DNA from: Anisodus tanguticus
Lineage: Eukaryota; Streptophyta; Magnoliopsida; Solanales; Solanaceae
Assembly: GCA_034509755.1 (NCBI GenBank)
Contig: CM067561.1
Coordinates: 3,290,646-3,354,645 of the forward strand
DNA length: 64,000 nucleotides
Direction of reading: 5' to 3'
Shown: positions 35,201 to 45,899 of the stretch, piece by piece
Layout of the letters: each line of letters opens with the position of its first letter
How positions within the stretch are numbered: position 1 is the stretch's first letter
The notes under the pieces: model-generated
Database searches by the model: none
What the model saw: the letters and a program-made list of their open reading frames with translations, nothing else
What the model was told of the DNA's origin: nothing
Made by a program: the position numbers and the translations under genes

Positions 35201-38200
35201 TGTTTCAGCGCAAGTATGCAGAAGAGATAGTATACAGGGATAAAATGACAAGCTGCAACATAATGTCCACTCCGGTTGACTCTACAAAGCTTAGTACTGT
35301 TGATGGTAATCCTGTGTTCGATCCCACACTTTACAAGAGTCTTGCAGGTGCACTACAATATCTCACGTTCACCAGACCTGATATTGTTTACGTTGTTCAA
35401 CAGATATGCTTATTTATGCATACTCCCAGAGAGCCTCATTTTACTGCCCTTAAGCGTATCATTCGATATGTTAAGGGCACACTTGATTATGGATTGCACC
35501 TATACCCTTCAGCACCGACCAGATTGTTATCATATACGGATGCTGATTGGGCAGGCTGTCCGGACACGCGACACTCCACCTACGGCCATTGTGTGTTCTT
35601 AGGGGATAATATCATTTCTTGGTCTGTCAAGAGGCAGGCTACCCTATCCTGTTCGAGTGTAGAAGCAGAGTACAAAGGCGTTGCTAATGTTGTTGTTGAG
35701 ATCTGCTGGCTTCGAAACCTTCTTTTGGAGCTGCAATGTCCCTTGCGTAAGGCGTCTTTGGTTTATTGTGATAACATATCCGCCATATATTTATCTCATA
35801 ATCCGGTTCAGCATCAGCGAACCAAGCACATTGAGATGGATATACGCTTTGTTCGTGAGAAGGTTGCTCTTGGTCATGTTAAGGTGTTGCATGTGCCTTC
35901 TTCATATCAGTATGCGGATATATACACGAAATACCTTCCTAGACAGCTCTTCTTCGACTTCAGATCCAGTCTTAGCGTCTGGCCTCTACCCGCTCCGACT
36001 GAGGGGTATATTAACGTATACATACATAATACCATAATTAGAATATATTCCATATATTGTGTAATATTTAGTGATGTATAAATATGATCCTTATTGTATT
36101 AAGACTCCCCAAAGAAAGATTAATACAATCTTAAAATCTCTTCCTCTCGGGGTGCATTTGATTTAATGTGTTACTAGAGTAGATTTAGTCATCTCCTTGT
36201 GCATGTTTTGATAACAAGATAATGTGACACCAAGTGGATAGCTTAGCGGTTGAGTCATAGCCGCATCGCCACAAAAAAAGAAAAAGAGAGACTGAAATCT
36301 GATGCTAATTTGATTAGTGCATCGGCATATGCATGAATTTTGTATGTGATCTTTACTTGTAACAGAGGTGAATTCAGGATTTGAACTTTATGGATTCAAC
36401 AACTTACCCAGTGTAATCCCACAAGTGGGTCTGGGGAGGGTAGATTGTACGCAGACCTTACCTCTACCTTTGCGGGGTGTAGAGAGGCTGTTTCCGATAG
36501 ACCCTCGGCTCAAAAGGAACGTAGTCAATGCAGGGTTGCAGGAAAAATAAGACAACAAAAAAATCAAGCTACAAGGCAAATGGCGCAACATACACATAAA
36601 GATAATGATCTACAGTAGGTAAAAAAGCAATAGTTGTTTTTTTTCCATTTGCATAAGAGGGCAAAGTTACTTGTGCTGGTGGAAGGTAGAAGGTACCTAG
36701 TGGCGGAGGCGGATATAGGATTTGTAGAACATGGTACACCAAATAAAGTAAGAGAAAAATGTATTTATACCAAATAAGGTAAGTAAAAAATGTATTTAGT
36801 GGGAATTGACCCCTATTCCTTTGGATAAATAACTTAACATTCAACCAAGTGTACCATTAAACCCTTTTGGAGCATGAGTGCCAACAGATAATATTAGCTC
36901 AATTCTAGAAAATATATACATAGAATATCTAATTTGGCGGAGAGACCATGGGTTAACGTGCACCACAATTTCTATAGTAAATCAACCCATGCCTAGTGGA
37001 ATAGTCCAGGTGCATGCAAGCTGGCCCGGTCACCACTGTCATAAAAAACATTTCATTTTCTAGGTTCACAATCTATTATCGATACTTATTTAGTGGATTT
37101 TAGTAACACGTATACAAAGTCTGAGCTAAAGCTATTGGGTATGCATGAACCCATAACTTCTCCACTACATCTGCCCCTGACTTGAAATTACTTTACTGAT
37201 TTTTTCCTATTATCTTTTATCGCCACTAGCTTAGTCATTATTAAGGGTCGTATTGCTTTTTTCCTGCTGTGTGATTTAAATTGATAATGCAAGCATTGGT
37301 TGGAAGATTATAATTGTACGGACTAACTGTCAGAATTAGAACTGGTTCTGTCAATATACATTACAAATAGGTTGGACAGATGTCGGAAAAGTTGGATTGG
37401 GTAGAGAGTCTTTGCTTCATATATGAATGTTTGATCACACCTCCAGACCTCTTTGGGGAAATAACTACTTGAATAACAATGGTAAAAGGGTAAGTGACAA
37501 AGTAAGGGGGAATTGTTTTCTCCAAAAAAAAGAACAAGGGAGAACTGATGGCTTCATCCATTGCTTTATTCCTGACTAGTGTTTTTACTTCTTGGGACCA
37601 AATAATCATTTTTCTTAAACTAGACTCGGACTGTTAATTTGCTGTTGTAGCTCATCCTCTTTTCAAAAGGGCATATTTGTATTTCTGCTTCTGCTAATTG
37701 TAGGGAAGGTGGAAACTTGAAGAAGCCATTCAGTCCTCCACGAGAGGTGCATGTTCAAGTTACACATTCCATGCCGCCAGAGAAGCGTGAAATCTTTGAT
37801 TCCCTGCATGATTGGGCTGAGAATAATATCTTGGTGCATCTAAAGCCTGTCGAGAAGTGTTGGCAGGCCAGTGACTTTCTTCCTGATCCTGCCTCAGAAG
37901 AATTTGATGAGCAGGTGAAGGAGCTGAGGGAGAGGTGCAAGGAAATTCCTGATGACTACTTTGTTGTATTAGTTGGAGACATGATCACAGAGGAGGCTCT
38001 TCCAACTTATCAGACAATGCTCAACACCCTAGATGGCGTTCGCGATGAAACTGGTGCCAGCCTAACTCCTTGGGCTATTTGGACGAGGGCATGGACTGCC
38101 GAGGAAAATAGGCATGGTGACCTTCTCAACAAATATTTATATCTTTCTGGAAGAGTTGATATGAGGCAAATTGAAAAGACAATTCAGTACCTCATTGGTT

Positions 38201-40179
38201 CAGGGATGGTGAGCTTGCTTCTCCTTATTCTGCTGTTACTTTTAAGCTTTCAAAACATCTTGGAGATTTATTGGTAAAAATTATAGAGACTCTGGCGTAG
38301 TTATTTAATCATTAAACTGATATGATAGTAGCTCTCTTTCAGAGTGTCTGTGGTATCTGTGTCTGTCTGAATGAGCCTGCACATAGATGAGCCGTATCTC
38401 AACAGTTAAAAGATTCTCAGGTTTGGTAAAACTATTGGTATTAGAGAATTTGTTGTGTTATATACTGAGAAAAGGTTCTGATAGTACATTTGGCAAGCTC
38501 AGATATGCTTTGCGCTCTCAAATTACTAGTCCTTTTCTTTTTTCATATTCTCTGGCATACAGAAGGGAAGCCTTGGAGTAATTGGTAAAGTTGCCTCCAT
38601 GTGACCAGGAGGTCATGGGTTCAAGTCGTGGAAACAGCCTCTTGCAGAAATGCAAGGTAAGACTGCGTACAACAGACCCTTGTGGTCTGACCCTTCCCCG
38701 GACCCCGCGCATAGCGGGAGCTTTGCTTAGTGCACCAGGCTGCCCGCTGCCCCTTTTATTCTCTTAGGCATACAGAATTCAAAATTTACATGACTTGAGT
38801 CTGTTGAGATTCATGAGAGTGCTTGCATTTGAATGTGGGTTCTGTTTAGATACTAATTTTCGTTCTTGATCTTATTCAAGGAGAGTATTATTTTCTCTTC
38901 CTGTCCCTTTACTTATCCATTCCCCCACCTCAAAGACTTGTTAACGCAGAGATGATTAATTTATTATGCAGTACATATTTATGTATCGCTAGATCATGAA
39001 GAAAAAATTTGTCTGCATCCCGAAATCCCCTCTATTTGCACAGTAGTTTGCCTATCTAACCAATTGTATTGCCTTGTCTGTTGTTTGGAGAGTTGACACA
39101 AAGATAACTTTCTTGTCAGTGGCATTAACTTTGTGCTGCGATTAATCTGAGCTTCATGTTGACTAAATATTGCATTTAGAGATTTGAGGTACATGATTAA
39201 CATGTTGGCATTTTATTTAAGAATTAATACCTCAAAAGCCCTCTAAACTATCTATGTTTTATTAGTTTAATACTTAAACTATGTGTTGTTGCTGTTACCC
39301 CCCTAAACTATAACCTTTCCTATCTAAAGCCACTGTCCATGCCTTGGTGCTGCAGAGGGATTTTAGATAGAAAATGTTATAGTTCGGGGGGTAACGGCAA
39401 CACCCCATAGTTTAAGATTAAACTAACAAAACATGAATAGTTTATGGGGGGTTTGAAGTACCAACTCTTTTATTTATAGCAGCATGTTTCTAACTGTTGA
39501 TATGCAGAAAACATGAGATGGAATTGTTATATAATCATCTCTTTTTCGCTAAGACTTTCCCTCAAGGTGCACTTTTTTAAGTTGATCTTTTTTCATGCAT
39601 TTGATGCTTAACTTTTAGGATCCTCGCACGGAAAACAACCCGTATCTGGGTTTTATCTACACTTCCTTCCAAGAGAGGGCTACCTTCATTTCTCATGGAA
39701 ATACAGCTCGGCATGCTAAGGAGCAGGGGGACATGAAACTAGCACAGGTATGTGGCATAATTGCTGCAGATGAGAAGCGCCATGAGACTGCATATACCAA
39801 GATTGTGGAGAAGCTGTTTGAAGTTGACCCAGATGGCACTGTATTGGCTGTCGCTGACATGATGAGGAAGAAAATCTCAATGCCAGCTCATCTGATGTAT
39901 GATGGCCGGGACGACAACCTCTTCGATCACTTCTCTGCTGTAGCTCAACGCCTTGGTGTATACACTGCGAAAGATTATGCAGATATTCTTGAATTTCTGG
40001 TGGGAAGATGGGAAATAGAGAAATTGACTGGTCTTTCTGGCGAAGGACACAAAGCGCAAGATTATGTATGTGGTCTGGCTCTGCGTATTAGAAAATTGGA
40101 GGAGAGGGCACAAGGCAGGGCCAAGCAGAAGGCTCCTGTTCCTTTCAGCTGGGTATTTGGTAGAGAGATTCAGCTTTGA
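31326..40179 (+). CDS. FAB2: Stearoyl-[acyl-carrier-protein] 9-desaturase, plastid
   Basis: Three exons (31326-31441, 37704-38208, 39619-40179) join in frame to 393 codons, the usual family length. The soluble stromal di-iron enzyme inserts the cis-9 double bond into stearoyl-ACP, using reduced ferredoxin and O2, to give oleoyl-ACP. Residues 1-30 are a Ser/Thr/Arg-rich transit peptide ending in RVFM|AST, the site expected from the castor enzyme. All di-iron ligands are present: E135 (ITEEALP), E173 and H176 (EENRH), E226 (FQERAT), E259 and H262 (DEKRHE). Both introns are GT-AG at the two positions usual for the family. They are swollen by transposons, but no coding exon is damaged. The closest named relatives are FAB2/SSI2 and Solanaceae SACPD. 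The paralogue cannot be assigned. Confidence 0.95.
31874..31886 (+). other. Primer-binding site of intronic copia
   Basis: TGGTATCAGAGCC, a perfect complement of initiator tRNA-Met, abuts the LTR end with no spacer. Confidence 0.9.
32261..32290. repeat. (TA)n microsatellite in copia leader
   Basis: Fifteen TA units lie just before a candidate ATG at 32294. They create meaningless YIYIYI reading frames. Confidence 0.9.
32294..34399 (+). pseudogene. Copia gag remnant, protease, integrase
   Basis: Only a Gln/Ser/Pro-rich C-terminal gag piece is seen (32294-32530), so most of gag including the zinc knuckle appears deleted. The protease site YMDTGATSHF is at 32586-32616. The pre-integrase zinc region has TWHNRLGHPGA near 32945 and CLSCP near 33043, followed by a stop. 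The integrase core at 33150-33540 includes LQCDNGREF and SPQNGKAER. A Pro/Thr/Ser-rich linker of about 800 bases follows. Several stops and shifts make this part non-functional. Confidence 0.8.
34400..36081 (+). pseudogene. Copia RT and RNase H
   Basis: RT begins in the frame from 34400 (WDLVSRSEG, YKARLVANG, FDMKNAFLHG). A one-base loss near 34826 shifts the frame at FLHG. The second frame is then open from 34828 to 36081, 417 codons. It contains YGLKQAPRAWYDRF, the intact catalytic YVDD (35050-35061), and RNase H with YTDADWAGCPDTRHST, SSVEAEYKG and RTKHIEMDIRFVRE. The frame reads through the polypurine region into the 3' LTR. Apart from the shift this part is well preserved. Confidence 0.88.
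36141..37703. other. Rest of desaturase intron 1
   Basis: Apart from the antisense LINE tail at 36399-36515, I see a SINE-head-like GGATAGCTTAGCGGTTGAG at about 36236 followed by an A-rich stretch, and no coding sequence. Confidence 0.5.
36399..36515 (-). mobile_element. Antisense RTE-LINE 3' tail
   Basis: The reverse complement matches 45450-45570, the 3' end of the RTE element downstream: GAGGTAAGGTCTGCGTACA, CTACCCTCCCCAGA and GTGGGATT-ACACTG are shared in order. It is a 5'-truncated LINE copy or a SINE sharing that tail. Confidence 0.8.
37704..38208 (+). CDS. FAB2: Desaturase exon 2
   Basis: The acceptor is CTAATTGTAG before GGAAGG. The split Val codon (GT|G) restores the frame into EGGNLKKPFSPPREV. 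The 505-base exon supplies ligands E135, E173 and H176 and ends QYLIGSGM before a GTGAGC donor. Confidence 0.95.
38565..38766 (+). mobile_element. Solanaceae tRNA-derived SINE in intron 2
   Basis: It has a tRNA-like head (CCTTGGAGTAATTGGTAAAG), a B box in ATGGGTTCAAGTCGTGG (about 38626) and the characteristic body GTAAGACTGCGTACAACAGA and CCCCGCGCATAGCGGGAGC. It is flanked by a perfect 11-base TSD, GGCATACAGAA, at 38554-38564 and 38767-38777. It lies between splice sites. Confidence 0.92.
39220..39467. mobile_element. Foldback MITE in intron 2 (Mutator-like)
   Basis: Two arms of about 105 bases (39222-39330 and 39355-39467) are imperfect inverted copies, with TTAGTTTAAT and TTACCCCCC motifs in both, around a short loop. 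A 9-base TSD, TTTTATTTA, at 39211-39219 and 39468-39476 points to a MULE-mobilised MITE. As part of the intron it would form a long hairpin in pre-mRNA. Confidence 0.85.
39619..40179 (+). CDS. FAB2: Desaturase exon 3
   Basis: The acceptor TTAACTTTTAG precedes GATCCTCGCACGG, continuing in phase 0. The exon encodes 186 residues and a TGA stop at 40177. It supplies ligands E226, E259 and H262 and the conserved C-terminal PFSWVFGREIQL. Confidence 0.95.
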   Translation, partial: DPRTENNPYLGFIYTSFQERATFISHGNTARHAKEQGDMKLAQVCGIIAADEKRHETAYTKIVEKLFEVDPDGTVLAVADMMRKKISMPAHLMYDGRDDNLFDHFSAVAQRLGVYTAKDYADILEFLVGRWEIEKLTGLSGEGHKAQDYVCGLALRIRKLEERAQGRAKQKAPVPFSWVFGREIQL

Positions 40180-41071
40180 ATGCTATATGTTGTAGGGTTG
40201 TGTTTACTTTCTGAGCCAATCGTCATAGGAATGCTAGTAAGTAATTTCAGGTTATGGTATCTATCAAGTCAGTATTTGTGAGGAAGATGTTATGGAGTTA
40301 AAACCGCTCCACTAGAATCCTGTAGATACCTTAAATTTTGTTTTTGTTCTGCAATTGTTTTTGGGTCATATCAAGAAAAAGACAAGTCTTTAGTTTCTAT
40401 CTCCCCTTTTAGCACATGTAGGTTCTTTATGTTCGTTACAAGTTTGATATATGAAATGTTGAGTGGTTATGTATGAGAAGATTAATGCTATATTTGCTCT
40501 TACTTGACTACTAGTAAAGTGATTGTTATTTCATACCATATGCTGGCTCAATTTGGTCACTTAGCACTTATAAATGATAAATCTGAAAAAATAAGATTAA
40601 TTCTTTCTTAATTTGGATACTGGACAAAAAAATAAGGTTAAGTTTTTGAACTGGAGGGAGTATACATTCAATCTTTCTCTAGAATGCTCTTCATTGCTCG
40701 AGGCTTGTTTGGAAAGCCACCTTGGAATTTTGTGGAATTTGATTTCTGCGTAAATGATATGATATGCAATTTTGAGTGTAAATATGCAGTTTTGGTTTTT
40801 ATCAGGTCAAGTAACTATTTAGTCTAACATATAATTGGGTGTAAAGGAGGGAAGCAACCACTCCAATTGTTGAAGGGATATGTAAGAATAGTGATAATTA
40901 TACTAAGTAATTATATTTTAATGTTTTATTTGTTAATTATTCCACAATTTCTCCTGCTACTCTTTTTTTCCCTTTTGGGACGCTATCTTTTCATCGACAA
41001 AATATTTGTTGTAGAAAAATTCTTTTAAGATTACAGTCACATGAGTTGGCTAAAAATTTCAAAATTGCAAT
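40180..41071 (+). other. Desaturase 3' UTR and downstream flank
   Basis: The first 300 or so bases are the likely 3' UTR. I cannot place the poly(A) site. Near 40648-40663 GAACTGGAGGGAGTATAC is the complement of the CTCCCTCC terminus of Stowaway-like MITEs, but no partner end is evident. Confidence 0.45.
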
Positions 41072-42239
41072 TAGAGATGTCAATACAGGCTAGCCCAGAC
41101 GGGCTAGCACACGAGGGCTTTTAAATTTATTTGAAACTAAAAATACTCATATAAATATTTTCAAGATAATATTACATTTGCATTGATTGTATCTTAAACT
41201 AAAATTAAATTTACGCAATAATTCAATACTTTCAATTATTAATAATGTTCATTACATATGGAATTTTTGTATTGGATTTTTTGTTTTAATATAATTTTAG
41301 TTGCATATGTTATCTCTTATTATTTTGTTGGTGTTAGTACAAGTTTGATGGTTTATAATTCAGGTTTGGCTTCAAGTAAGATATGATTGTAGCTTTGGTT
41401 AAAACTTAGAATGTATTATATACATATTTTATAAATATAGTATAACTTCGTATTTGCATTTTACTACTTTGACCTTTAGACTATACAATATGAATATATG
41501 ATGGGTTATATAAACTTTGAGTTTGACTCCTCTTTTTGTGATTCTAGGTATTCTAACAATTTTTATGCGAATTTCCCTTCAAATGAACTAGTCTATCTCA
41601 ATCATCAGATCTTACTCTGTCTTAATCTCCTCTCTGACGTTTCTTCATCTTCTTCGTTCTGCTTTTGGGCCCAAGCTTCAGAGGATTTACAACCCTTTGA
41701 TATCTTCAGGTTCTATCTTTCCAACCCTATTTTTACAAATTAGATTTCTTTTCTATTTTTCATTGTTTCTTAGAGTTCTTTCTTGAAAGATTTGTGTTAA
41801 AATTTCTAGTTTCTAGTTTCTAGGTCTTTTGTTTATGGCAAGAAGATTCTAGATCTTGTGCCACCATAATTTGACCTCTCTGAAATCGCATCAAATTTTT
41901 ATCTCTGTTTATCGGATTTGATTTTATGTAGTAGAACTTGTTAGTTAGCAATCTGATTTTTTCTTAGAGTTCTTTCTTAGAAGATTTGTATTAAAATTTT
42001 GTTTGCTAGGTTTGTTATACATTGATAGAAATTCTAGTGCTTTGCTGAATCTTGACATTACATTGTTGTCCTTTGTTTATCATTCCAGTCTGTAGTAGCC
42101 GACTTACCGTTAGATTCTTGCTAACTTGTGCTTTAGTATTGGTTCCCGTGTGTGTTATTGTTAACCTTTGATTAGTATTTTTACTCTAGTGGCTTTGGTG
42201 AATGATGGTAGACTAGGATAATGTTCTCGATCGGGGACG

Positions 42240-45200
42240 TGGGCGAGGGTTAGAGGGGTAAGTGGGGTAAGGGAGATGCTAGGCTGCGAATAGGGTCTTG
42301 GAACATTAAGACTTTAACGGGAAAGTCCATAGAGCTAGTTAAGATTCTTAAGAAGAGGAGGATTAATATAACATATGTTCAAGAGACCAAATGGGTAGGA
42401 CCTAAGGCTAAGGATATGGACGGGTATAAGTTATGGTTCTCGGGTAGGTCGGGGTATAGGAATAAGGTAGGCATTTTACTAGACAACGAGCTAAGGGATC
42501 AGGTGGTAGAGATTAGGAGGGTAAATGACAGGATGATGGTGATTAAGTTGGTAGTTGGAGGATTCACTATGAATATTATTAGTGCTTACGCGCCGCAGAC
42601 GGGCTTGGACGAGGAGGAGAAGAGGTGTTTTTGGGAGGATTTGGATGAGGTGATGAGAGGTATACCACCCACTGAGAAGTTATTTGTAGGAGGGGATTTT
42701 AATGGACATATGGGGTCACTTCCTAGGGGCTATGATGACGTGCATGGAGGCTTTGGCCTAGGGGACATGAACGGGGGTGACATCTCACTTTTGGAGTTTG
42801 CTAAAGCTTTTGAGATGGTGGTAGCCAATTTGAGGTTCCTGAAGAAGGAAGAACACTTGGTGACTTTCCGTAGTTCAGTGGCTAAGAGTCAAATAGATTT
42901 TTTGCTCCTTAGGAAGGTTGATAATGGTCTTTGTAAAGATTGCAATGTTATTCCGAGTGAGTATCTTACAACCCGTTATAAGTTTTTGGTGATGGATTTG
43001 GAGATCAAGATAGAGAAGAAGAGGAGGGTTGTGGATGACAGACCAAGAATCAAATGGGAGAGTTTGACCATGGCTAGTGCATAGGAGGTGAGGGAGAGGT
43101 TGATGGCCAAGGGGCTTAGGGGAGTAGTGGGGATGTGACCGGTATGTCGGATAGGACGGCCAATTTTATTTGGGAGGTAGCTAGAGAAGTGCTAGGGGTC
43201 TCGCGGGGTAGCTGTGGTGGGCATCGAGGGGACTAGTGGTGAAATTGTAAAGTTCAAGAGAAGGTGGAAGCAAAGCAAGTGGCATATCCGAAATTGATAG
43301 AAAGAAAAGATGAGATGGAGAAGTGGACAAATAGGGAATTATATAAAATGGAGAGAAAGGAGGCAAAACTAGCAGTTACAACGGTGAAAACGGTGGTTTT
43401 TGAACGCATGTATGTGTAATTAGAGGGGGAAATGGGGATAAGAAGTTATACAAACTATCCAAGGCGAGGAAGAGGAGGACCCGTGACTTGAATCACATAA
43501 GGTGAATTAAAGACGAGGATGACAAAGTACTGGTGGAGGACGGGCTTATTAGACGGAAGTGGCAGTCTTACTTCTATAAACTCTTGAACGAAGAAGGAGA
43601 TAAAGAAATTGTGCTGGGAGATCTGGAGCAATCCGGAAGGTACCAGGATTTTAGTTATTGTAGCAGTATTAAGGTTGAGGAGGTTAAGGGTGTTGTTCGC
43701 AGGATCCGCAGGGGACGAGCGACCGAGCCTGATAAGATCCCAGTTGAATTTCGGAAGAGCGCATGCAGGGCAGTTTGGAGTGGCTGACTGAGTTGTTTAA
43801 TGTCATTTTTAAGACGGCAAGAATTCCCGAAGAATGGAGGTGAAGTACAATGATTCCTTTGTACAAGAATAAAGGTCACATCCAAAGTTGCAAAATCTAT
43901 CGGGTATCAAGCTGCTAAGCCACACTATGAAAGTTTGGGAAATGGTTGTGGAGATGAGGGTGAGAAGAGGCGTGTTTATTTTTGAGAACCAGATTGGATT
44001 CATGCTGGGGAATTCGACTATAGAAGTCATTCATCTTATTAGGAGGTTGGTGGAGCAGTATAGGAAGAGGAAGATGGACTTACATATGATTTTCATCAAC
44101 CTCGAGAAGGCATACGACAAAGTCCCTAGAGAGGTTCTATGGAGATGTTTGGAGGTTAGAAGTGTACCTATGACGTACACTAGGACAATCATGGATATGT
44201 ATGATGGAGCCAGGACCAGGGTATAGACAGTAGGAGGAGACTCAGAGCACTTTCCAATGATGATGGGGTTGCACCAAGGATCAACTCTTAGCCCATTCTT
44301 ATTTTCCTTGGTGATAGATGGACTGACGCGATAAATTCAAGGGGAGGTGTCATGGTGTATGTTATTCACATATGACATAGTACTGATTAAGGAGACACGC
44401 AACAGAGTGAACGCTAAGTTAGAGGTTTGGAGACAGACTCTGGAGTTTAAAGGGTTCAGGTTGAATAGGACCAAGACAATATACATGGAGTGCAAGTTTA
44501 GTAACAGGAGTGACCATAAGACATGAGTGGAGGTAAGGCTCGATACTCAGGTCATTCCAAATAAAGGAAGTTTCAAGTATCTCAAGTCTATTATCAAAGG
44601 GAATGGAGAGATTGATGACGATGTCACATATCGTATTGGTGTAGGGTGGATGAAATGAAGGCTCGCATCTAGAGTCTTATGCGATAAAAAGGTGCCACCA
44701 AAACGTAAAGGCAAGTTCTATAGGGTGGTGGTTAGACCGACTATGTTGTATGGGGTGGAGTGTTGGCCAGTTAAGGCTTCGCACATCCAAAAGATGAAAG
44801 TTGTGGAAATGAGGATGCTGAGATAAATGTGTGGGCATACAATGAGGGACATGATTATAAATGATGATATCTAGGATAGAGTTGGAGTGGCCTCGATGGA
44901 GGATAAGATGCGAGAAGCGAGGTTGAGATGGTTCGGGCATGTGCAGAGGAGAGACACAAATTCCCCAGTGCGGAGGTGTGAGAGGTTGGCTATGGATGGG
45001 TTCAGGAGGGGTAGAGGTAGGATGAAGAAGTATTGGGGTGAGGTGATTAGATGAGATATGACATAGGTGTAACTTACTAAGTACATGACCTTAGATAGGG
45101 GGTTGTGAAGGACACGGATTAGGGTAGAAGGGTAGTAAGTAGTTGATCGTAGTCCTACTTACGCTTACATACTGGTAGTTGTAGGGTTATTATTGTAGCT

Positions 45201-45576
45201 CTACCTAGCCTATCATACTAGTAGGTGCAATATTAATTTATAGTTCCCTGTCCTTTGATTTCTACAGTTGTATGTTATTTCATGTACTTTGTTTATCTTA
45301 TTTACTTGCGTTAGTTACTGCTTTTTTTTTTTACAAGAATTCTTTATCATGGCATGTTCGCTTGTGTTACTCTCATTTTCATACGGCTTTAAATTTCTTA
45401 TCCGGGTCTGACCGTTTCTCTTGTTTTCACTTGTGCTTATGCTTTTCTTGAGCCGAGCATTTTTCGGAAGTAGCCTTTTTACTTACCAAGATAGAGGTAA
45501 GGTCTACGTACACTCTACCCTCTCTAGACTCCACGCTGTGGGATTTCACTGAGTATGTTGTTGTTGTTGTTGTAGT
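42240..45576 (+). mobile_element. RTE-clade LINE, nearly full length, inactive
   Basis: A single-ORF LINE has an apurinic-like endonuclease then RT. The endonuclease reads in frame from about 42284 (RIGSWNIKTLTGK, VQETKWVG, ISAYAPQTG, GGDFNGHMG, SQIDFLL) to a TAG at 43082. The usual catalytic His near its end is replaced in TTRYKFLVMD. RT segments follow in shifting frames: YFYKLLNEEGDKE, RGRATEPDKIPVEF, MIPLYKNKG, ENQIGFMLGNSTIEVIH, INLEKAYDKVPREVLWRCLE and LHQGSTLSPFLF. The catalytic FADD is FTYD (44365-44376). It ends in the family tail and (TTG)n at 45557-45572. Stops, shifts and lost residues make it dead. Confidence 0.9.
42284..43084 (+). pseudogene. RTE LINE endonuclease domain
   Basis: About 265 codons are open, ending at a TAG. 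Metal-binding and catalytic motifs WNIKTL, QETKW and GGDFNGH are intact. The C-terminal His motif is altered. Reading continues in the RT region only after frame changes. Confidence 0.85.
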
Positions 45577-45577
45577 A

Positions 45578-45899
45578 GGTCTTTAATTTTTGCGCTTCAC
45601 TTAAAAAGGGGGTTGGAAATACTTGAGGTCCCGGGTTCAAACCCCCGCTCAGTCAAAAATTAAAAAAGAATTCACAAGACAGAGTTTGTATTTCACAAGA
45701 CAGAGTTTGAATTTCGCAAGACATAGTTTTCCTACATGCATAAGGCAAAGTTTATCTTATACATGAAGACAAACTATTTCTTGCGAAATTTAAACTCTAC
45801 CTTATAATTTTTTTAATTTTTTTTTGACTGAGCTGGGGTTCGAACCCAGAACTCACGAATTTTAGGCGAAGAGCAATTTGAGGGACAAAATTAAAGACC
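45578..45899. mobile_element. Foldback MITE with B-box-like arms
   Basis: It starts GGTCTTTAATTTTTG and ends CAAAATTAAAGACC. Inner arms are also inverted: GGGTTCAAACCCCCGCTCAG near 45648 against CTGAGCTGGGGTTCGAACCC near 45830. The arms carry a tRNA B-box-like core. The middle has repeated CACAAGACAGAGTTTG units. It abuts the LINE 3' end. Confidence 0.8.

Larger units (their letters stand above)
31707..36135 (+). mobile_element. Ty1/copia retrotransposon in intron 1
   Basis: The element is 4429 bp, sense to the gene. The LTRs are very short: 31707-31873 (167 bp) and 36009-36135 (127 bp). Both begin TATTAACG rather than TG. The 5' copy ends TTACA and the 3' copy TTAAA. A perfect 5-base TSD, ATCTC, occurs at 31702-31706 and 36136-36140. 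The 3' LTR lacks about 40 bases. The interior has integrase before RT, the copia order. It lies wholly between splice sites. Confidence 0.92.

Noticed and set aside
37755..37940. Minus-strand frame over desaturase exon 2
   Set aside because: It is a shadow of the conserved exon on the plus strand.
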